Counted from the stretch's first letter, positions 9,260 to 18,984 are shown. The stretch: 64,000 nt of DNA from Gemmatimonadota bacterium (GCA_022822325.1 JAJEBW010000024.1:124001-188000), one strand, 5' to 3'. Numbers and translations: made by a program. Notes: generated by a model not told the origin, from the letters alone.

Positions 9260-10219
9260 ATGGTCCAACTGACCGACGTTACCAGGTACTACGGCCGCAA
9301 GCGGGCGCTCGGCCCCGTCTCCTTCGAGATCGGCCGCGGCGAAACCGTGGGGTTCCTTGGTCTGAATGGCGTGGGGAAGACGACCCTTCTGCGCATCCTC
9401 GCCTGCGGGCTGCGGCCCTCTTCGGGATCGGTCGCAATCGACGGACTTGACGTGCTGCGCGATCCGCACGAGGTCCGCAAGCGGGTCGGCTATCTTCCCG
9501 AACAACCCCCCGTCTACGGCGACATGACGGTGCGCGACTATCTGAGCTTCGTGGGCCGGATCAAGGGGATGACGGCGGAAGCGGTCGCGCGGCGGGTGCC
9601 CGAGGTGGAGGAGTACGCCCGCATCGCCGAGGTGCGCGATCTGCCGACGCGCCATCTGAGCCAGGGCTACCGGCAGCGGGTTGGGGTGGCGCAGGCGATC
9701 GTCCACGAACCCGAGCTGCTGATCCTCGACGAGCCCACCCACGATCTCGACCCGGTCCAGATCATGGAGATGCGCGCGATGATCCGGACGCTGAAGGACA
9801 GGCATACGATCCTGATCTCGAGCCATATCCTGCCGGAGATCAGCGAGACCTGCGACCGGCTTCTCATCCTTGACGACGGCCGCATCGTGGCGTCGGGGAG
9901 CGAGGCCGAGCTGAGCGACCGCCTGCTGACGTCGCGCCGCATCGAGGTGACGGTGCGGGGGGGCGAGACGGAAGACCGGGCCGGCGCGGGCGCGGAGGTC
10001 CTGATCGGGCAGGTGCCGGGGGTGACGAAGGTGAAGTGCGCGGCGGCCACGACGGGGAAGGGGGGCACGGCGACCTTCCGGGTCGAGGCCAACGCCGATC
10101 TGCGCGCCGAGGTCTGCCGGGCGCTGGTGGAGGGCGGCCACGACGTGATCGCGCTGGCGCGCGCCGAACGGCAACTGGAAGAGGTGTTCGTGGGGCTGGT
10201 GGGGGGGGTGCGGGCATGA
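9260..10219 (+). CDS. ABC transporter ATPase, GldA/NosF-like
   Basis: The 319-aa ATPase has Walker A GLNGVGKTT, ABC signature LSQGYRQ, Walker B LLILDEPTHDLDP and the H-loop ISSHIL. A C-terminal domain of about 90 residues follows the nucleotide-binding domain, as in GldA/CcmA-type proteins. ATG 9260 begins the conserved MVQLTDVTRYYG segment; a weak GGAG lies about 13 bases upstream. It powers the permease encoded next, whose ATG overlaps this stop (ATGA), and belongs with the GldG-like and DUF4340 proteins. The substrate is unknown; in Bacteroidota the homologous complex supports gliding, but the same four-gene set is found in non-gliding bacteria. Confidence 0.9.
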   Translation: MVQLTDVTRYYGRKRALGPVSFEIGRGETVGFLGLNGVGKTTLLRILACGLRPSSGSVAIDGLDVLRDPHEVRKRVGYLPEQPPVYGDMTVRDYLSFVGRIKGMTAEAVARRVPEVEEYARIAEVRDLPTRHLSQGYRQRVGVAQAIVHEPELLILDEPTHDLDPVQIMEMRAMIRTLKDRHTILISSHILPEISETCDRLLILDDGRIVASGSEAELSDRLLTSRRIEVTVRGGETEDRAGAGAEVLIGQVPGVTKVKCAAATTGKGGTATFRVEANADLRAEVCRALVEGGHDVIALARAERQLEEVFVGLVGGVRA

Positions 10220-10956
10220 TCGGAACCGGCGCCACCGGCATCATCTTCCGGCGCGAGCTCCAGGCCTACATTCGCTCGCCGATGGGGTACATCGTGGCGG
10301 CCGTGGTGCTCCTCCTCGACGGCGTCCTCTTCTATGCGACCGCCCTGAATCCCGATCTGGGAGCCACGCTCTCGGGGTCCGTCCTGGCGCGCTTCTTCTA
10401 CAACGCGAGCGGGCTTACGGCGGTGGCCGCGGTGGCGCTCTCGATCCGCCTCATCGCCGAGGAACGCCAAACGGGAACGCAGATCCTCCTCGACACCTCG
10501 CCGGTCCGCGACTGGGAGATCGTGCTGGGCAAGTTCCTCTCGGCGCTGGCCTTCCTCACGGCCATCACCCTGGCCACCCTCTACATTCCCCTTCTCATAC
10601 TGGTCAACGGCAAGATCGCCATCGGCCACATCCTGATTGGCTATCTCGGCCTGACGCTGCTCGGCGCGGCGGTCCTCGCGATCGGTCTCTTCGCCACGGC
10701 GCTCACCCGTCACCAGCTCGTGGCGGCGGCGGTCGCGGCCGGCATCACCAGCGTCATGTTCCTCCTCTGGCCCCTGTCCCAGGAGATCGGCGCGCCCCTC
10801 TCGCGCGTCTTCGCGGCGCTGGCCATCCACGGCCGTCACTTCGCCGGCTTCCTCTCCGGCCTCCTGCACCTGCGCGACGTCGTCTACTACCTGGCGCTGA
10901 GCTACTTCTTCCTCTTTGCCGCCACCAGGGTGATGGAGGCAAGAAGATGGGGCTGA
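10216..10956 (+). CDS. ABC-2 type permease, GldF-like
   Basis: The 246-aa membrane protein begins FRRELQAYIRSPMGYI, a GldF/ABC-2 hallmark, and has about six hydrophobic segments. The segment RLIAEERQTGTQILLDTSPVRDWEIVLGKF after the second helix is typical of the family. It is translationally coupled to the ATPase by a 4-base ATGA overlap. The end of the gene lies within the first copy of a 40-base duplication (see repeat at 10935). Confidence 0.9.
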   Translation: MIGTGATGIIFRRELQAYIRSPMGYIVAAVVLLLDGVLFYATALNPDLGATLSGSVLARFFYNASGLTAVAAVALSIRLIAEERQTGTQILLDTSPVRDWEIVLGKFLSALAFLTAITLATLYIPLLILVNGKIAIGHILIGYLGLTLLGAAVLAIGLFATALTRHQLVAAAVAAGITSVMFLLWPLSQEIGAPLSRVFAALAIHGRHFAGFLSGLLHLRDVVYYLALSYFFLFAATRVMEARRWG

Positions 10957-11051
10957 GGCCAATGGACTCCCGGCAGGCCGGGGTCATTCGCTCGCCATGC
11001 AGCGGGAGATCGGAGGCAAGAAGATGGGATTGAAGCCAATGGACTTCCGGC
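10935..11051 (+). repeat. Duplicated 40-base start-like segment
   Basis: Copy A (10935-10974) and copy B (11012-11051) match at 36 of 40 bases. Each contains GGAGGCAAGAAG followed by ATGGG(G/A)(C/T)TGA(G/A)G, which also resembles the true GldG start ATGGGACTGAAG at 11098. Copy B opens a 27-codon frame (ATG 11024) whose TGA overlaps the GldG start. Confidence 0.8.
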
Positions 11052-11097
11052 GGACCCGATTCGCTTTCCGATCGTCGGCTGAACCGGAGACACGCCG

Positions 11098-13278
11098 ATG
11101 GGACTGAAGAAACCCTGGCTCACCGGACTCCTGCTGGCCGGGCTGGCGGCGGTCTTCGTCGGCACCCGCGTCCTGGACGACGTGGACTGGTTTTCCCTGC
11201 CCCTGGTCCTGGCTGGAAGCGCCGCCCTCATCACGGCCACCATCTGGCGCACGCTCCTCTGGCGCCGCACCCGGGACGATTCTCCCTCCGTCGAGGGCCT
11301 CTTCGCGATCGGCTACGCGGGCTGCACAATCGCGGTGGCCGGCTACCTCCCCGGCACCGAAGGCGGCGTCGATCTCCTCGGCCTCGAGTTCGACGGCATC
11401 CGCGACCAGCTCCGCTTCCAACGCTTCTTCCAGGTGGCGTCGCCGATCGCGCTGGCCACCTCGCTCTTCGCGGTTCTCGGGGCGCAGTGGGCGCTGGCCA
11501 GGGGCGGCACCGAGGGCGCGTCGCAGGTCGATCTCATGCGCGTGCGCGAAACGGTGGCCAATGCGGTGAGCGTGGCGCTGGCCGGAGCGGCGCTGATGCT
11601 GATCGGCTACGTCGCCTCCGATCTCAACCGCACCGCCGACTTCAGCTACTTCAAGACCTCCACCCCCGGCGAAGCGGTTCGCGAAATCGTCCGCAACATG
11701 GATGGCGGGATCGAGGCCGCGCTCTTTTTCCCCGAGGTCAATCCGGTCAAGGACGAGGTGCGCACCTACCTGGACGAGCTGGCGCGCGCGACGGGCAAGG
11801 TCACGGTGGCCGAATACGACCGCTTTTCCGATCCCGAAGCGGCGGCGGATTTCGGGGCGCGGGGCGACGGTTCGCTCTTCCTGCGGGTGGACGGACGCAG
11901 CGAAAGAATCGGATTCGCCACCGAGCTGGATTCGGCCCGCGCACGGCTCCGCGTCCTCGACCGCCATGTGCAGCAATCGCTTCTCCAACTGACCCGCGAG
12001 CGCCGATTCGTCTATCTCACCAAGGGTCACGGCGAGTTCAACGACCCGCTCACCGCCGAGGAGCCCGACGACGACCAGCCCCCCTCGCTGCGGCAGCGCT
12101 GGACTCCGGGAATGGAACGCGACATGGGTCCGCCGCTGGGCGCGCTTCGCGAGATGCTGGACTTTCTTAATTACGAGGTGCGCGACATCGGAATCGGGGA
12201 AGGGCTGGGGGACCGAATCCCCGACGATGCCGCGATGGTGATGATTCTGGGCCCCGAGCGTCCCTTCCTCGACGCCGAGATGAATGCGGTGCGCCGCTAC
12301 CTCGACGACGGCGGATCCCTTCTCCTGGCGATGGAGACCGGGTCGGATTTCCCCGTCGAAGCGCTGCGCGACCATCTGGGCGTGGACTACAACCCCGCCA
12401 TGACGATCGACGACCGCGCCTACTTCCCCGGCACTCCGCCCTCGATTGCCGATCGCCGCTTCATCATCACCAACAACTTTTCCACCCACCCGGCGGTGAC
12501 GACGGGCAGCCGCAGCGGCAGCGAGATCCTCATGGTGGGGCCGGGCAGCTTCCAGGCCGCCGAGGATGCGACCGGGCTGCGCGTGAGTCCGGTGATTCGC
12601 TCGCTCTCCTCCAGCTACCTCGATCTCGATGGCGACTACCGCTTCGACGAGGGGGCGGAGACGCAGGACCGCTACGGACTGGCGATGGCAGTGGAAGGGG
12701 TGGCCAACGTTGCAGGGTCGGCCGGAGTGGATGCGGAGGAAGCGGATTCGGCCCAGGCGGAGGGGGAAGGCGCGCTGGCGGCGGATGCGGAGGTGGATGA
12801 TGCCGAGGTGGATGCGCCGGACGCGGAGCCGACCGAGGTGGATGCGACCGAAGCGCAGGAAGAGGATTTGACCCCGGGGGACGCCGCGGCCGACGCGGAG
12901 GGTGCCCGAATGCGCGCTCTGGTCTACGGCGACGCCGAGATCTTCTCCGACGCGATCCTGGCTCGTCTGCGCATCAACTCCTTCGTGATTGCCGACGGGG
13001 TGCGCTGGCTGGGCCGCGAGGAAGAGTTCTCGGGCGAGGTGGAATCGGAGGAAGATGTGCCGATCCTTCACACCCGCGACGAGGATGTGGGCTGGTTCTA
13101 CGCGATCATCTTCGGGGCGCCGATGATGGTGCTGGCGGTCGGGGTCTTCATGCTCTACGGGCGAAGGCGGCCCGTGACCGGCGGAGCCGGCGACGAAGAC
13201 ATGGGGGATGACGGCCCGGGCGGGGCGAACGACCGAAGTGGCGGCGGACCCTCGCCCGCTGCGGGAGGCGACGCATGA
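11098..13278 (+). CDS. GldG-like ABC-associated membrane protein
   Basis: The 726-aa protein has about four N-terminal membrane segments (to about residue 180), a large periplasmic domain of the ABC_transp_aux/GldG type (PF09822, with the VYLTKGHGE-like segment and GPERPFLD), and a final membrane helix near the C-terminus (FYAIIFGAPMMVLAVGVFML). Between about residues 540 and 600 there is an unusual Asp/Glu/Ala-rich insertion. It overlaps the DUF4340 gene by ATGA. It works with the ATPase and permease before it; the cargo is unknown. Confidence 0.88.
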   Translation: MGLKKPWLTGLLLAGLAAVFVGTRVLDDVDWFSLPLVLAGSAALITATIWRTLLWRRTRDDSPSVEGLFAIGYAGCTIAVAGYLPGTEGGVDLLGLEFDGIRDQLRFQRFFQVASPIALATSLFAVLGAQWALARGGTEGASQVDLMRVRETVANAVSVALAGAALMLIGYVASDLNRTADFSYFKTSTPGEAVREIVRNMDGGIEAALFFPEVNPVKDEVRTYLDELARATGKVTVAEYDRFSDPEAAADFGARGDGSLFLRVDGRSERIGFATELDSARARLRVLDRHVQQSLLQLTRERRFVYLTKGHGEFNDPLTAEEPDDDQPPSLRQRWTPGMERDMGPPLGALREMLDFLNYEVRDIGIGEGLGDRIPDDAAMVMILGPERPFLDAEMNAVRRYLDDGGSLLLAMETGSDFPVEALRDHLGVDYNPAMTIDDRAYFPGTPPSIADRRFIITNNFSTHPAVTTGSRSGSEILMVGPGSFQAAEDATGLRVSPVIRSLSSSYLDLDGDYRFDEGAETQDRYGLAMAVEGVANVAGSAGVDAEEADSAQAEGEGALAADAEVDDAEVDAPDAEPTEVDATEAQEEDLTPGDAAADAEGARMRALVYGDAEIFSDAILARLRINSFVIADGVRWLGREEEFSGEVESEEDVPILHTRDEDVGWFYAIIFGAPMMVLAVGVFMLYGRRRPVTGGAGDEDMGDDGPGGANDRSGGGPSPAAGGDA

Positions 13279-14252
13279 AGACGCTCAAGGTGCACGGCGC
13301 GCTCTTCGCCCTGGCCGCGGTGGTTGCGCTGCTGACCTGGACCCGCGACCGGCCCAACGCCTCCGACGCCCGTCTTCCCCTGGTCTGGGAGCGCGACACG
13401 ACCGAGGTGGTTGCGGTGCGCTACAGGGGCCCGCAGTTGACGGTCGAGATCCAGCGCCTCTCCGACGAGCGGGGCGATTTCCTGTGGGCGACGCAGCTCT
13501 CGGAACGGCCCGCCACCGCTCCGGGCGCCAACTCTGCCGGCCCGGCTGCGTCCCCCGAACCCCTCGAATACCCCGTCGGGGGCCCCGGCCATGTCCTCGT
13601 GGCCCGGCTGGCATCGCTGCGCGTCATCCGCGATCTGGGCCCGCTCACCCCAGAGATGGCGACCCGCTTCGGGCTGGATTCCCCCGCGGAAGAGATCGAG
13701 GTCCGTTTCCCCGACGAATCCCGCACCCTTGCGGTGGGCGATTCAGCCTTCGGCGGCCAGGACCGCTACGTTCACGACCTGACCACCGGCGCGGCCTGGG
13801 TCATCGGCAGCGACATCACGCGCCCCCTCACGATCGGCGATGGCGCGATCCGGGAGCGCTGGCTGCACCGGTACCCCGACGCCGACGTGGCGACGGTGCG
13901 GCTCTCCCTCCCCGACGGGCGCACCCGCGAGATGGCGCGCACCGAGGCGGGCGAATGGACCGACCCGGACGCCGCGACCCCCGACGCCGCCTTCGCGAAC
14001 TTCATGCAGCGCGTCGAGCAGCTTGCAATCGGCGGCTACGGAGCCGAACCGGATCCCGCGCGGACCCGCCCCGTGTTGCGCGTGGACTACCTGGACGACA
14101 ATGGGGAAGCGCTCGGCTTCGTGGAACTCCTTCACGACCCGCAGGCCGAACGCGACCCCTGGTACATACGAAGCGAGACGACCCGGATCGTGGCCTTCGC
14201 GGTCAATTCCCTGGCCGAACGGGTGGAGCAGGGACTGGCGGAGGTGTTCTGA
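13275..14252 (+). CDS. DUF4340 protein of the Gld-like ABC operon
   Basis: The 325-aa protein has one N-terminal membrane anchor (about residues 7-22) and an extracytoplasmic beta-rich region typical of DUF4340 (PF14238), which usually follows the GldG-like gene. The start overlaps the GldG-like stop by ATGA, so the four genes form one translation-coupled unit. The molecular role is not known; the partner set suggests a subunit of the ABC complex. Confidence 0.85.
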   Translation: MKTLKVHGALFALAAVVALLTWTRDRPNASDARLPLVWERDTTEVVAVRYRGPQLTVEIQRLSDERGDFLWATQLSERPATAPGANSAGPAASPEPLEYPVGGPGHVLVARLASLRVIRDLGPLTPEMATRFGLDSPAEEIEVRFPDESRTLAVGDSAFGGQDRYVHDLTTGAAWVIGSDITRPLTIGDGAIRERWLHRYPDADVATVRLSLPDGRTREMARTEAGEWTDPDAATPDAAFANFMQRVEQLAIGGYGAEPDPARTRPVLRVDYLDDNGEALGFVELLHDPQAERDPWYIRSETTRIVAFAVNSLAERVEQGLAEVF

Positions 14253-14583
14253 CCGGAGGCTGAGCCGCCCCGTGGCTGGTTTGCCCGGCCGGAAGAGCTG
14301 CGACGCCAAAGGCGTGTGGGCGGGCAGGACTTGCGGAATCGCGGGCGGTGCCCTCGCGCGCCGCGCCTCTGTGGAATTTGCGCGCGCGGGTTTCTCGACA
14401 TACCATGTCGTGAATCCGAAAATGGATGCACGGTGCCTTGGCGGTGTTGGTACCCCGAGGTCCGGGCGTTCCTTTGGCAATTGGGTTTTGCCCCGCCGTA
14501 GCGACGGGGTGACCATAGATGACGCGGGGCGTGGTGTCCGGCGTCGGGCAACAGTCACTGACCTCACAGCAAGGAGAGGAATC
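14253..14583 (+). other. Leader/intergenic region before SusC2
   Basis: These 331 bases hold no supported gene. There is an imperfect hairpin at 14491-14509 (CCCCGCCG/CGACGGGG with one mismatch and a TAG loop) without a T-tract, and a good ribosome site AAGGAGAGGA just before ATG 14584. A promoter is expected here but I could not pick one with confidence. Confidence 0.5.
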
Positions 14584-17500
14584 ATGACACACCGCTACAA
14601 CCTCAGCACTAGAGGGGGGGGGGGTATTGCCCTCCTGGCTGCGGCGGCAGCGGTCGCGCTCCTCCTGCCGACCTCGGCGGTCGCGCAGGACGGAACCGTG
14701 ACCGGCCAGGTCGTCGCCGCCACCACCGGTCAGCCGCTCAACGGCGTCCAGATCAACATCATGGATACCGATCTGGGCAACCTGACCAACGCGCAGGGAC
14801 GCTTCCTCATCAATCAGGTGCCCGCGGGAAGCTACACCGTCCAGGCCGTCTATGTGGGCTACCGCACGACGACACAGGAGGTGACCGTAACGGCGGGCGG
14901 CGCGGCGGCGGTTCAATTCGAGATGGAGGTCTCGGCGGTCGCGATGGACGAACTCATCGTGACCGGCCAGGCCGGAGCGGTCGAGCGCCGCAAGCTCGGC
15001 ACCTCGGCGGCGTCGCTGGACGTCTCCGCCGTCGGAGAGGTCACGCCCCTTTCGGACTTCAGCCAGACTCTTGAAGGACGGATTCCCGGCGTGCGTTCGA
15101 TCGGGACGGTCGGCGGGGTCGGCGCGGGCCGCGAACTTCGCATCCGCGGAACCGACTCCTTCAGCCTTGGCCAGCGGCCCGTTATCTACATCGACGGCGT
15201 GCGCGTGGACGCAAGGCAAACGGAGTGGGGAAGCAGCGCCGGCGCATCCACCACCTGTTGCGCCTTCAGCGGCGGGGCGGGCGAGGACCGTCTCTCGGAT
15301 CTGAACCCCGACGAGATCGATCGCATCGAGGTTCTCAAGGGGCCTTCGGCGGCGACGCTGTACGGCTCGGAAGCGTCGGGCGGGGTGATCCAGATCTTCA
15401 CGAAGCGCGGCCGCAGCAACAGCCCGGCCAACTTCAACCTGAACGTCACCACCGGGTTCAACCGTCATCGCCCGAACTTCCCGACCAGCCTGCGCTCGAA
15501 CTTCTACGGCAACGACGGAACCGTGCCGTGGGATCCGAATGAGACATTGATCGAGAACGGCCTCATCAACTCCTACGACCTGACGGTCGATGGCGGCGGC
15601 GACGCTGTGACCTACTTCGTTTCGGGCGGGTTTTCGTACGAAGAGGGTTCGGTGAAGCCGAACGATCAGAAGAAGGCGAACCTGCGCACGAATCTCAACT
15701 GGACGGCGGCCGAAAATCTGACGGTGGGCGTACAGTCCGGGTACGTGCGCAACAAGGTCTATTCGCTGCAATCCGGGAACAACTGGCTCGGCATCTACAC
15801 CAATGCGCTGCTGAGCAATCCGCTGAAAGCCACGGCCGACGAACCCTACGGCGGCGGTCTGGACGTGACTGTGAAAGACGCCAAGGCAATCGAGACCTAC
15901 TCGGATGCGGAGCGCTGGACCGGATCGGTCACCCTGGACTATGCGCCGATGGCGAACTTCACGCATCAGGCGACGATCGGTCTCGACGCCGTCACCGACC
16001 AGAAGCCCCGGTATCTGCCCTTTGGGCGCCACTACACCTATATCGGGCGCGACGGCGAGCGAAACATCGGCTACCGGCAGGCCAGAAAGTACACCGGCCA
16101 GTATGTCGCGAATCTCGACTGGAATCTTCCCTTCATGGGCGGCCTTGGCGGCACCCTCGCCTTCGGCGGACAGGGATACTGGGATCTGATCCGCACATCG
16201 ATGTCCACCGGGAAGGGCTTTGCCGGCGAGGGCGTGACGACGGTCAGCGGGGCCGCAGAGACCTTCGGGGGCGAGACCTGGTTCGAGGAGGTCAACCTGG
16301 GCGGGTTCGTCCAGAACCGGTTCGACTTCGACAATCTCTTCATTACCGCCGCGGTCCGAGTCGACGGCAACAGCGCCTTCGGCGAGAACTACGGCTTCCA
16401 GGTGTATCCCAAGGCCGACTTCGCCTACAACCTCAGCGAAGGCATGCTGCCGGGTCTGCTGAGCAGCGCCAAGATCCGCGCTGCCGTGGGTGCGGCCGGA
16501 AAGGCGCCGGGCGCCTTCGACCAGTTCCAGACCTACGTGCCGAACACCGTTCTGGACGACCAGGCGGGCGTGCGGCCGAGCAATCCCGGGAACGACGCAC
16601 TGGAGCCCGAGACGAAGATCGAGTACGAGGGCGGACTGGAGCTCGGCCTCTGGGACGACCGCATCGGGGTGGACGCGACCTACTGGCACGCCGTCACGCA
16701 GAACGCTCTGCTTGGGATTGCCTTGCCGCCCAGCCACGGATTCAGCTCGAGCAAGCGGCAGAATGTGGGCGAGATCCTGAACCGGGGCATTGAGGCATCG
16801 GTGCAGACCACGATCGTCGATACCCGCGACTTCCGCTGGAACGCCGGTGCCAACTACGAGTGGATCCACAACGAGATTCTCGATCTTGGCGAGACCGCGA
16901 TCAACGACTCCATACCGTACTATTCCGATGCCGGGGAACTTCTGCGCTGGGAATACCACAAGCGCCTCGGAGGACTCTGGGTCGGATTGCCGATCTTCGA
17001 GACCAGGAGCCGGGTCATTACCGGTTGGGATCCCACGACCCGGAGGCATTCGAGATCGCAGTTCCTGACCTACGTCGGCAACCAGCAGCCCAATCAGCTC
17101 GCTTCGTTCTTCAACGACTTCGCCATTGGCCAGTCCCTGCGGGTGGCTGTCCAGTTCCGCGGCGAATGGGGTGCGGTGATGTCCAACTCCGATCGCGGCT
17201 ACGGCGTTCGCCAGCTCGCCTACGACGAGTTTCTGGAGCTGCTGGACGCGAGCAAGTGCACGCCTTCGAGCTGTGCGCTGGATGACATCAGCACGCCTGC
17301 CAGCGATTCGTTGCTCGACATGTTCCGCCTTCTGTATCCCATCGACAAGCGGGATCACATTCGGCTGCAGGAAGTCACACTCCGCTACTCGTTGCCCGAG
17401 AGCCTCACGAATTCCATCGGGCTGGGCCGGTCTTCGCTGGCCCTTGCCGGCTACAACCTGCACTGGTGGGACGACTGTCACTGCCCCGACCCGAACCAGC

Positions 17501-17592
17501 AGTACCGGGGCGGCGACGACTTCAGCACCTCTCCCTTCCTGGGCATTCCGCAGCCGCGGAGGTTCCAGATCACATTCAGAACCCGCTTCTAG
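14584..17592 (+). CDS. SusC/RagA-family TonB-dependent receptor (pair 2)
   Basis: The 1002-aa receptor has a Sec signal preceded by a basic/Gly n-region (residues 1-35), a carboxypeptidase-regulatory-like domain (about 37-115), DELIVTGQ as TonB-box-like segment, a plug with YIDGVRVD and GPSAATLYG, and a barrel ending TFRTRF. Codons 11-14 lie in an uninterrupted run of 11 G (14614-14624) ahead of the hydrophobic core; a change of one base would shift the frame at the start of the gene. A ribosome site AAGGAGAGGA lies 4-14 bases upstream. It pairs with the SusD gene 15 bases downstream. Substrate unknown. Confidence 0.95.
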   Translation: MTHRYNLSTRGGGGIALLAAAAAVALLLPTSAVAQDGTVTGQVVAATTGQPLNGVQINIMDTDLGNLTNAQGRFLINQVPAGSYTVQAVYVGYRTTTQEVTVTAGGAAAVQFEMEVSAVAMDELIVTGQAGAVERRKLGTSAASLDVSAVGEVTPLSDFSQTLEGRIPGVRSIGTVGGVGAGRELRIRGTDSFSLGQRPVIYIDGVRVDARQTEWGSSAGASTTCCAFSGGAGEDRLSDLNPDEIDRIEVLKGPSAATLYGSEASGGVIQIFTKRGRSNSPANFNLNVTTGFNRHRPNFPTSLRSNFYGNDGTVPWDPNETLIENGLINSYDLTVDGGGDAVTYFVSGGFSYEEGSVKPNDQKKANLRTNLNWTAAENLTVGVQSGYVRNKVYSLQSGNNWLGIYTNALLSNPLKATADEPYGGGLDVTVKDAKAIETYSDAERWTGSVTLDYAPMANFTHQATIGLDAVTDQKPRYLPFGRHYTYIGRDGERNIGYRQARKYTGQYVANLDWNLPFMGGLGGTLAFGGQGYWDLIRTSMSTGKGFAGEGVTTVSGAAETFGGETWFEEVNLGGFVQNRFDFDNLFITAAVRVDGNSAFGENYGFQVYPKADFAYNLSEGMLPGLLSSAKIRAAVGAAGKAPGAFDQFQTYVPNTVLDDQAGVRPSNPGNDALEPETKIEYEGGLELGLWDDRIGVDATYWHAVTQNALLGIALPPSHGFSSSKRQNVGEILNRGIEASVQTTIVDTRDFRWNAGANYEWIHNEILDLGETAINDSIPYYSDAGELLRWEYHKRLGGLWVGLPIFETRSRVITGWDPTTRRHSRSQFLTYVGNQQPNQLASFFNDFAIGQSLRVAVQFRGEWGAVMSNSDRGYGVRQLAYDEFLELLDASKCTPSSCALDDISTPASDSLLDMFRLLYPIDKRDHIRLQEVTLRYSLPESLTNSIGLGRSSLALAGYNLHWWDDCHCPDPNQQYRGGDDFSTSPFLGIPQPRRFQITFRTRF
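14614..14624 (+). repeat. Homopolymer of 11 G in SusC2
   Basis: The tract encodes Gly11-Gly14 at the very start of the receptor. It is the longest mononucleotide run I noticed in the window; other G or C runs reach 7-8. Such tracts in outer-membrane protein genes are classic slipped-strand (phase-variation) sites. Confidence 0.85.
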
Positions 17593-17607
17593 GAAAGGAA
17601 GAGACTG

Positions 17608-18933
17608 ATGAAGACGACGACAAGGATGGCGTCGCGCATCGTCGCGGCGCTCGTGCTGGCGATCATGGTCTCGGCCTGCGACGGGCTCCTGACGGTCTCC
17701 GATCCGCAGCGCTACACCTCTCCCGACCTTGACGACGCCCTGCCGGCGGTTGCCAACGGGGTCGAGGGCGGCGTGCACGAGCTCATCGACGGCTGGGTGA
17801 CCAACCAGGCGCTCCTGGCCGATGTGTATCAGCACACCGGCACCTGGTCCGGCTACGACGACATCGACCACGGCCGCGTTGACTACACCAGGAATTCGAT
17901 GGGCGGCTACCAGAGCGCGTGGAACCGGGTGCGGTGGTTTGCGCTCGCCGCGGAAGAGCGTTTCAAGAGGGTGCTGGGAGATGCGGAAGCGTCAAGCAGT
18001 CCCCTGTTGGCGCAGGCTCAGCTCGGCGGTGCGCTTGCCAGCCTCTGGGACGGGATGACCTTCTGCGAGTCGGTCACCGACGCGGATCCTGCCGACCAGG
18101 AAACGGATCCCCAGGGGATTACCGACATGCAGATGCTCGCCGAGGCGGAAGCCAAGCTCACAGCCACGATGGCGACCGCGCAGGCAGCCGGGCGGCCGGA
18201 TTACGCCAACGCCGCGCAGGCGGGACGCGCGGTTGCGCGCATGCTGCAGGACAACCTTGCCGGTGCTGCGTCGGATGCGGCCGCGATTCCCGCGGGCTTC
18301 AGCTACGACGCGGTCTTCAACGCCCAGAGCACCAACTCCGTTGTTCTGCTGACGACGAAGAACTTCAACGAAGCCGCGGGGCTCATGCACAAGTGGTGGC
18401 CGATGATCGCCAAGAGCGACGATCCGGGCTACATGACGGATCCGGTCAGTGGAATGCCGGACATGCGTCTGCCGGTCTACTTCGACGGCGAGATCGCGAC
18501 CGACAACGAGACCCCGCACTACAGTCAGTGGAAGTACAACACGCGCGAAGCGGACATTCCGATGTTGCATTCGGACGGAATGCGGCTGATCATCGCCGAG
18601 GCGATGGCGCGGAGCGGCGATGTGGCGGGTGCGCTCGGGGTGGTCAACGAGTTGCGCGCCGCAGTGGGGCTCCCGGGGCACGATATGCCGTCCAGCGTGG
18701 ACGAGGCTCTGCAGATTCTCCTCTGGGAGCGCTTCGCGGAGCACTTCATGGAGGGACAGCGCATGGTCGATCTGCACCGTTTCGGCCTGGTGCGCCAAGT
18801 GTTCACCGCGCTGAACGACGACGAGCGAATTCCGGCCGGACGCGCCACCAAGTGGCCGATGTCGAGCGGAGAGGCGCTCTACAACGACAACCTCGACGAC
18901 GATGTGTCGAAGAGGTGCGCTCCGACGACATAG
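17608..18933 (+). CDS. SusD/RagB-family lipoprotein (pair 2)
   Basis: The 441-aa protein has lipobox VSAC (Cys24) and the family's C-terminal ILLWERFAEHFMEGQRMVDLHRFGLV motif. Helical TPR-like stretches fill residues 60-240. It is the surface lid of the SusC2 barrel; the ribosome site AGGAAAGGAAG starts in the SusC2 stop codon. A terminator follows at 18985. Confidence 0.92.
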   Translation: MKTTTRMASRIVAALVLAIMVSACDGLLTVSDPQRYTSPDLDDALPAVANGVEGGVHELIDGWVTNQALLADVYQHTGTWSGYDDIDHGRVDYTRNSMGGYQSAWNRVRWFALAAEERFKRVLGDAEASSSPLLAQAQLGGALASLWDGMTFCESVTDADPADQETDPQGITDMQMLAEAEAKLTATMATAQAAGRPDYANAAQAGRAVARMLQDNLAGAASDAAAIPAGFSYDAVFNAQSTNSVVLLTTKNFNEAAGLMHKWWPMIAKSDDPGYMTDPVSGMPDMRLPVYFDGEIATDNETPHYSQWKYNTREADIPMLHSDGMRLIIAEAMARSGDVAGALGVVNELRAAVGLPGHDMPSSVDEALQILLWERFAEHFMEGQRMVDLHRFGLVRQVFTALNDDERIPAGRATKWPMSSGEALYNDNLDDDVSKRCAPTT

Positions 18934-18955
18934 TCGGCAAGGCATGAACGAAAGA

Positions 18956-18977
18956 GGCGGATTCGCCTGAGTCCGCC
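18956..18977 (+). other. Small hairpin after SusD2
   Basis: GGCGGA (18956-18961) pairs with TCCGCC (18972-18977). It stands just before the terminator and may help 3'-end stability. Confidence 0.4.
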
Positions 18978-18984
18978 TGGAATT

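Noticed and set aside
14491-14509. Hairpin before SusC2 as a terminator.
   Set aside because: One mismatch in an eight-pair stem and no T-tract after it.
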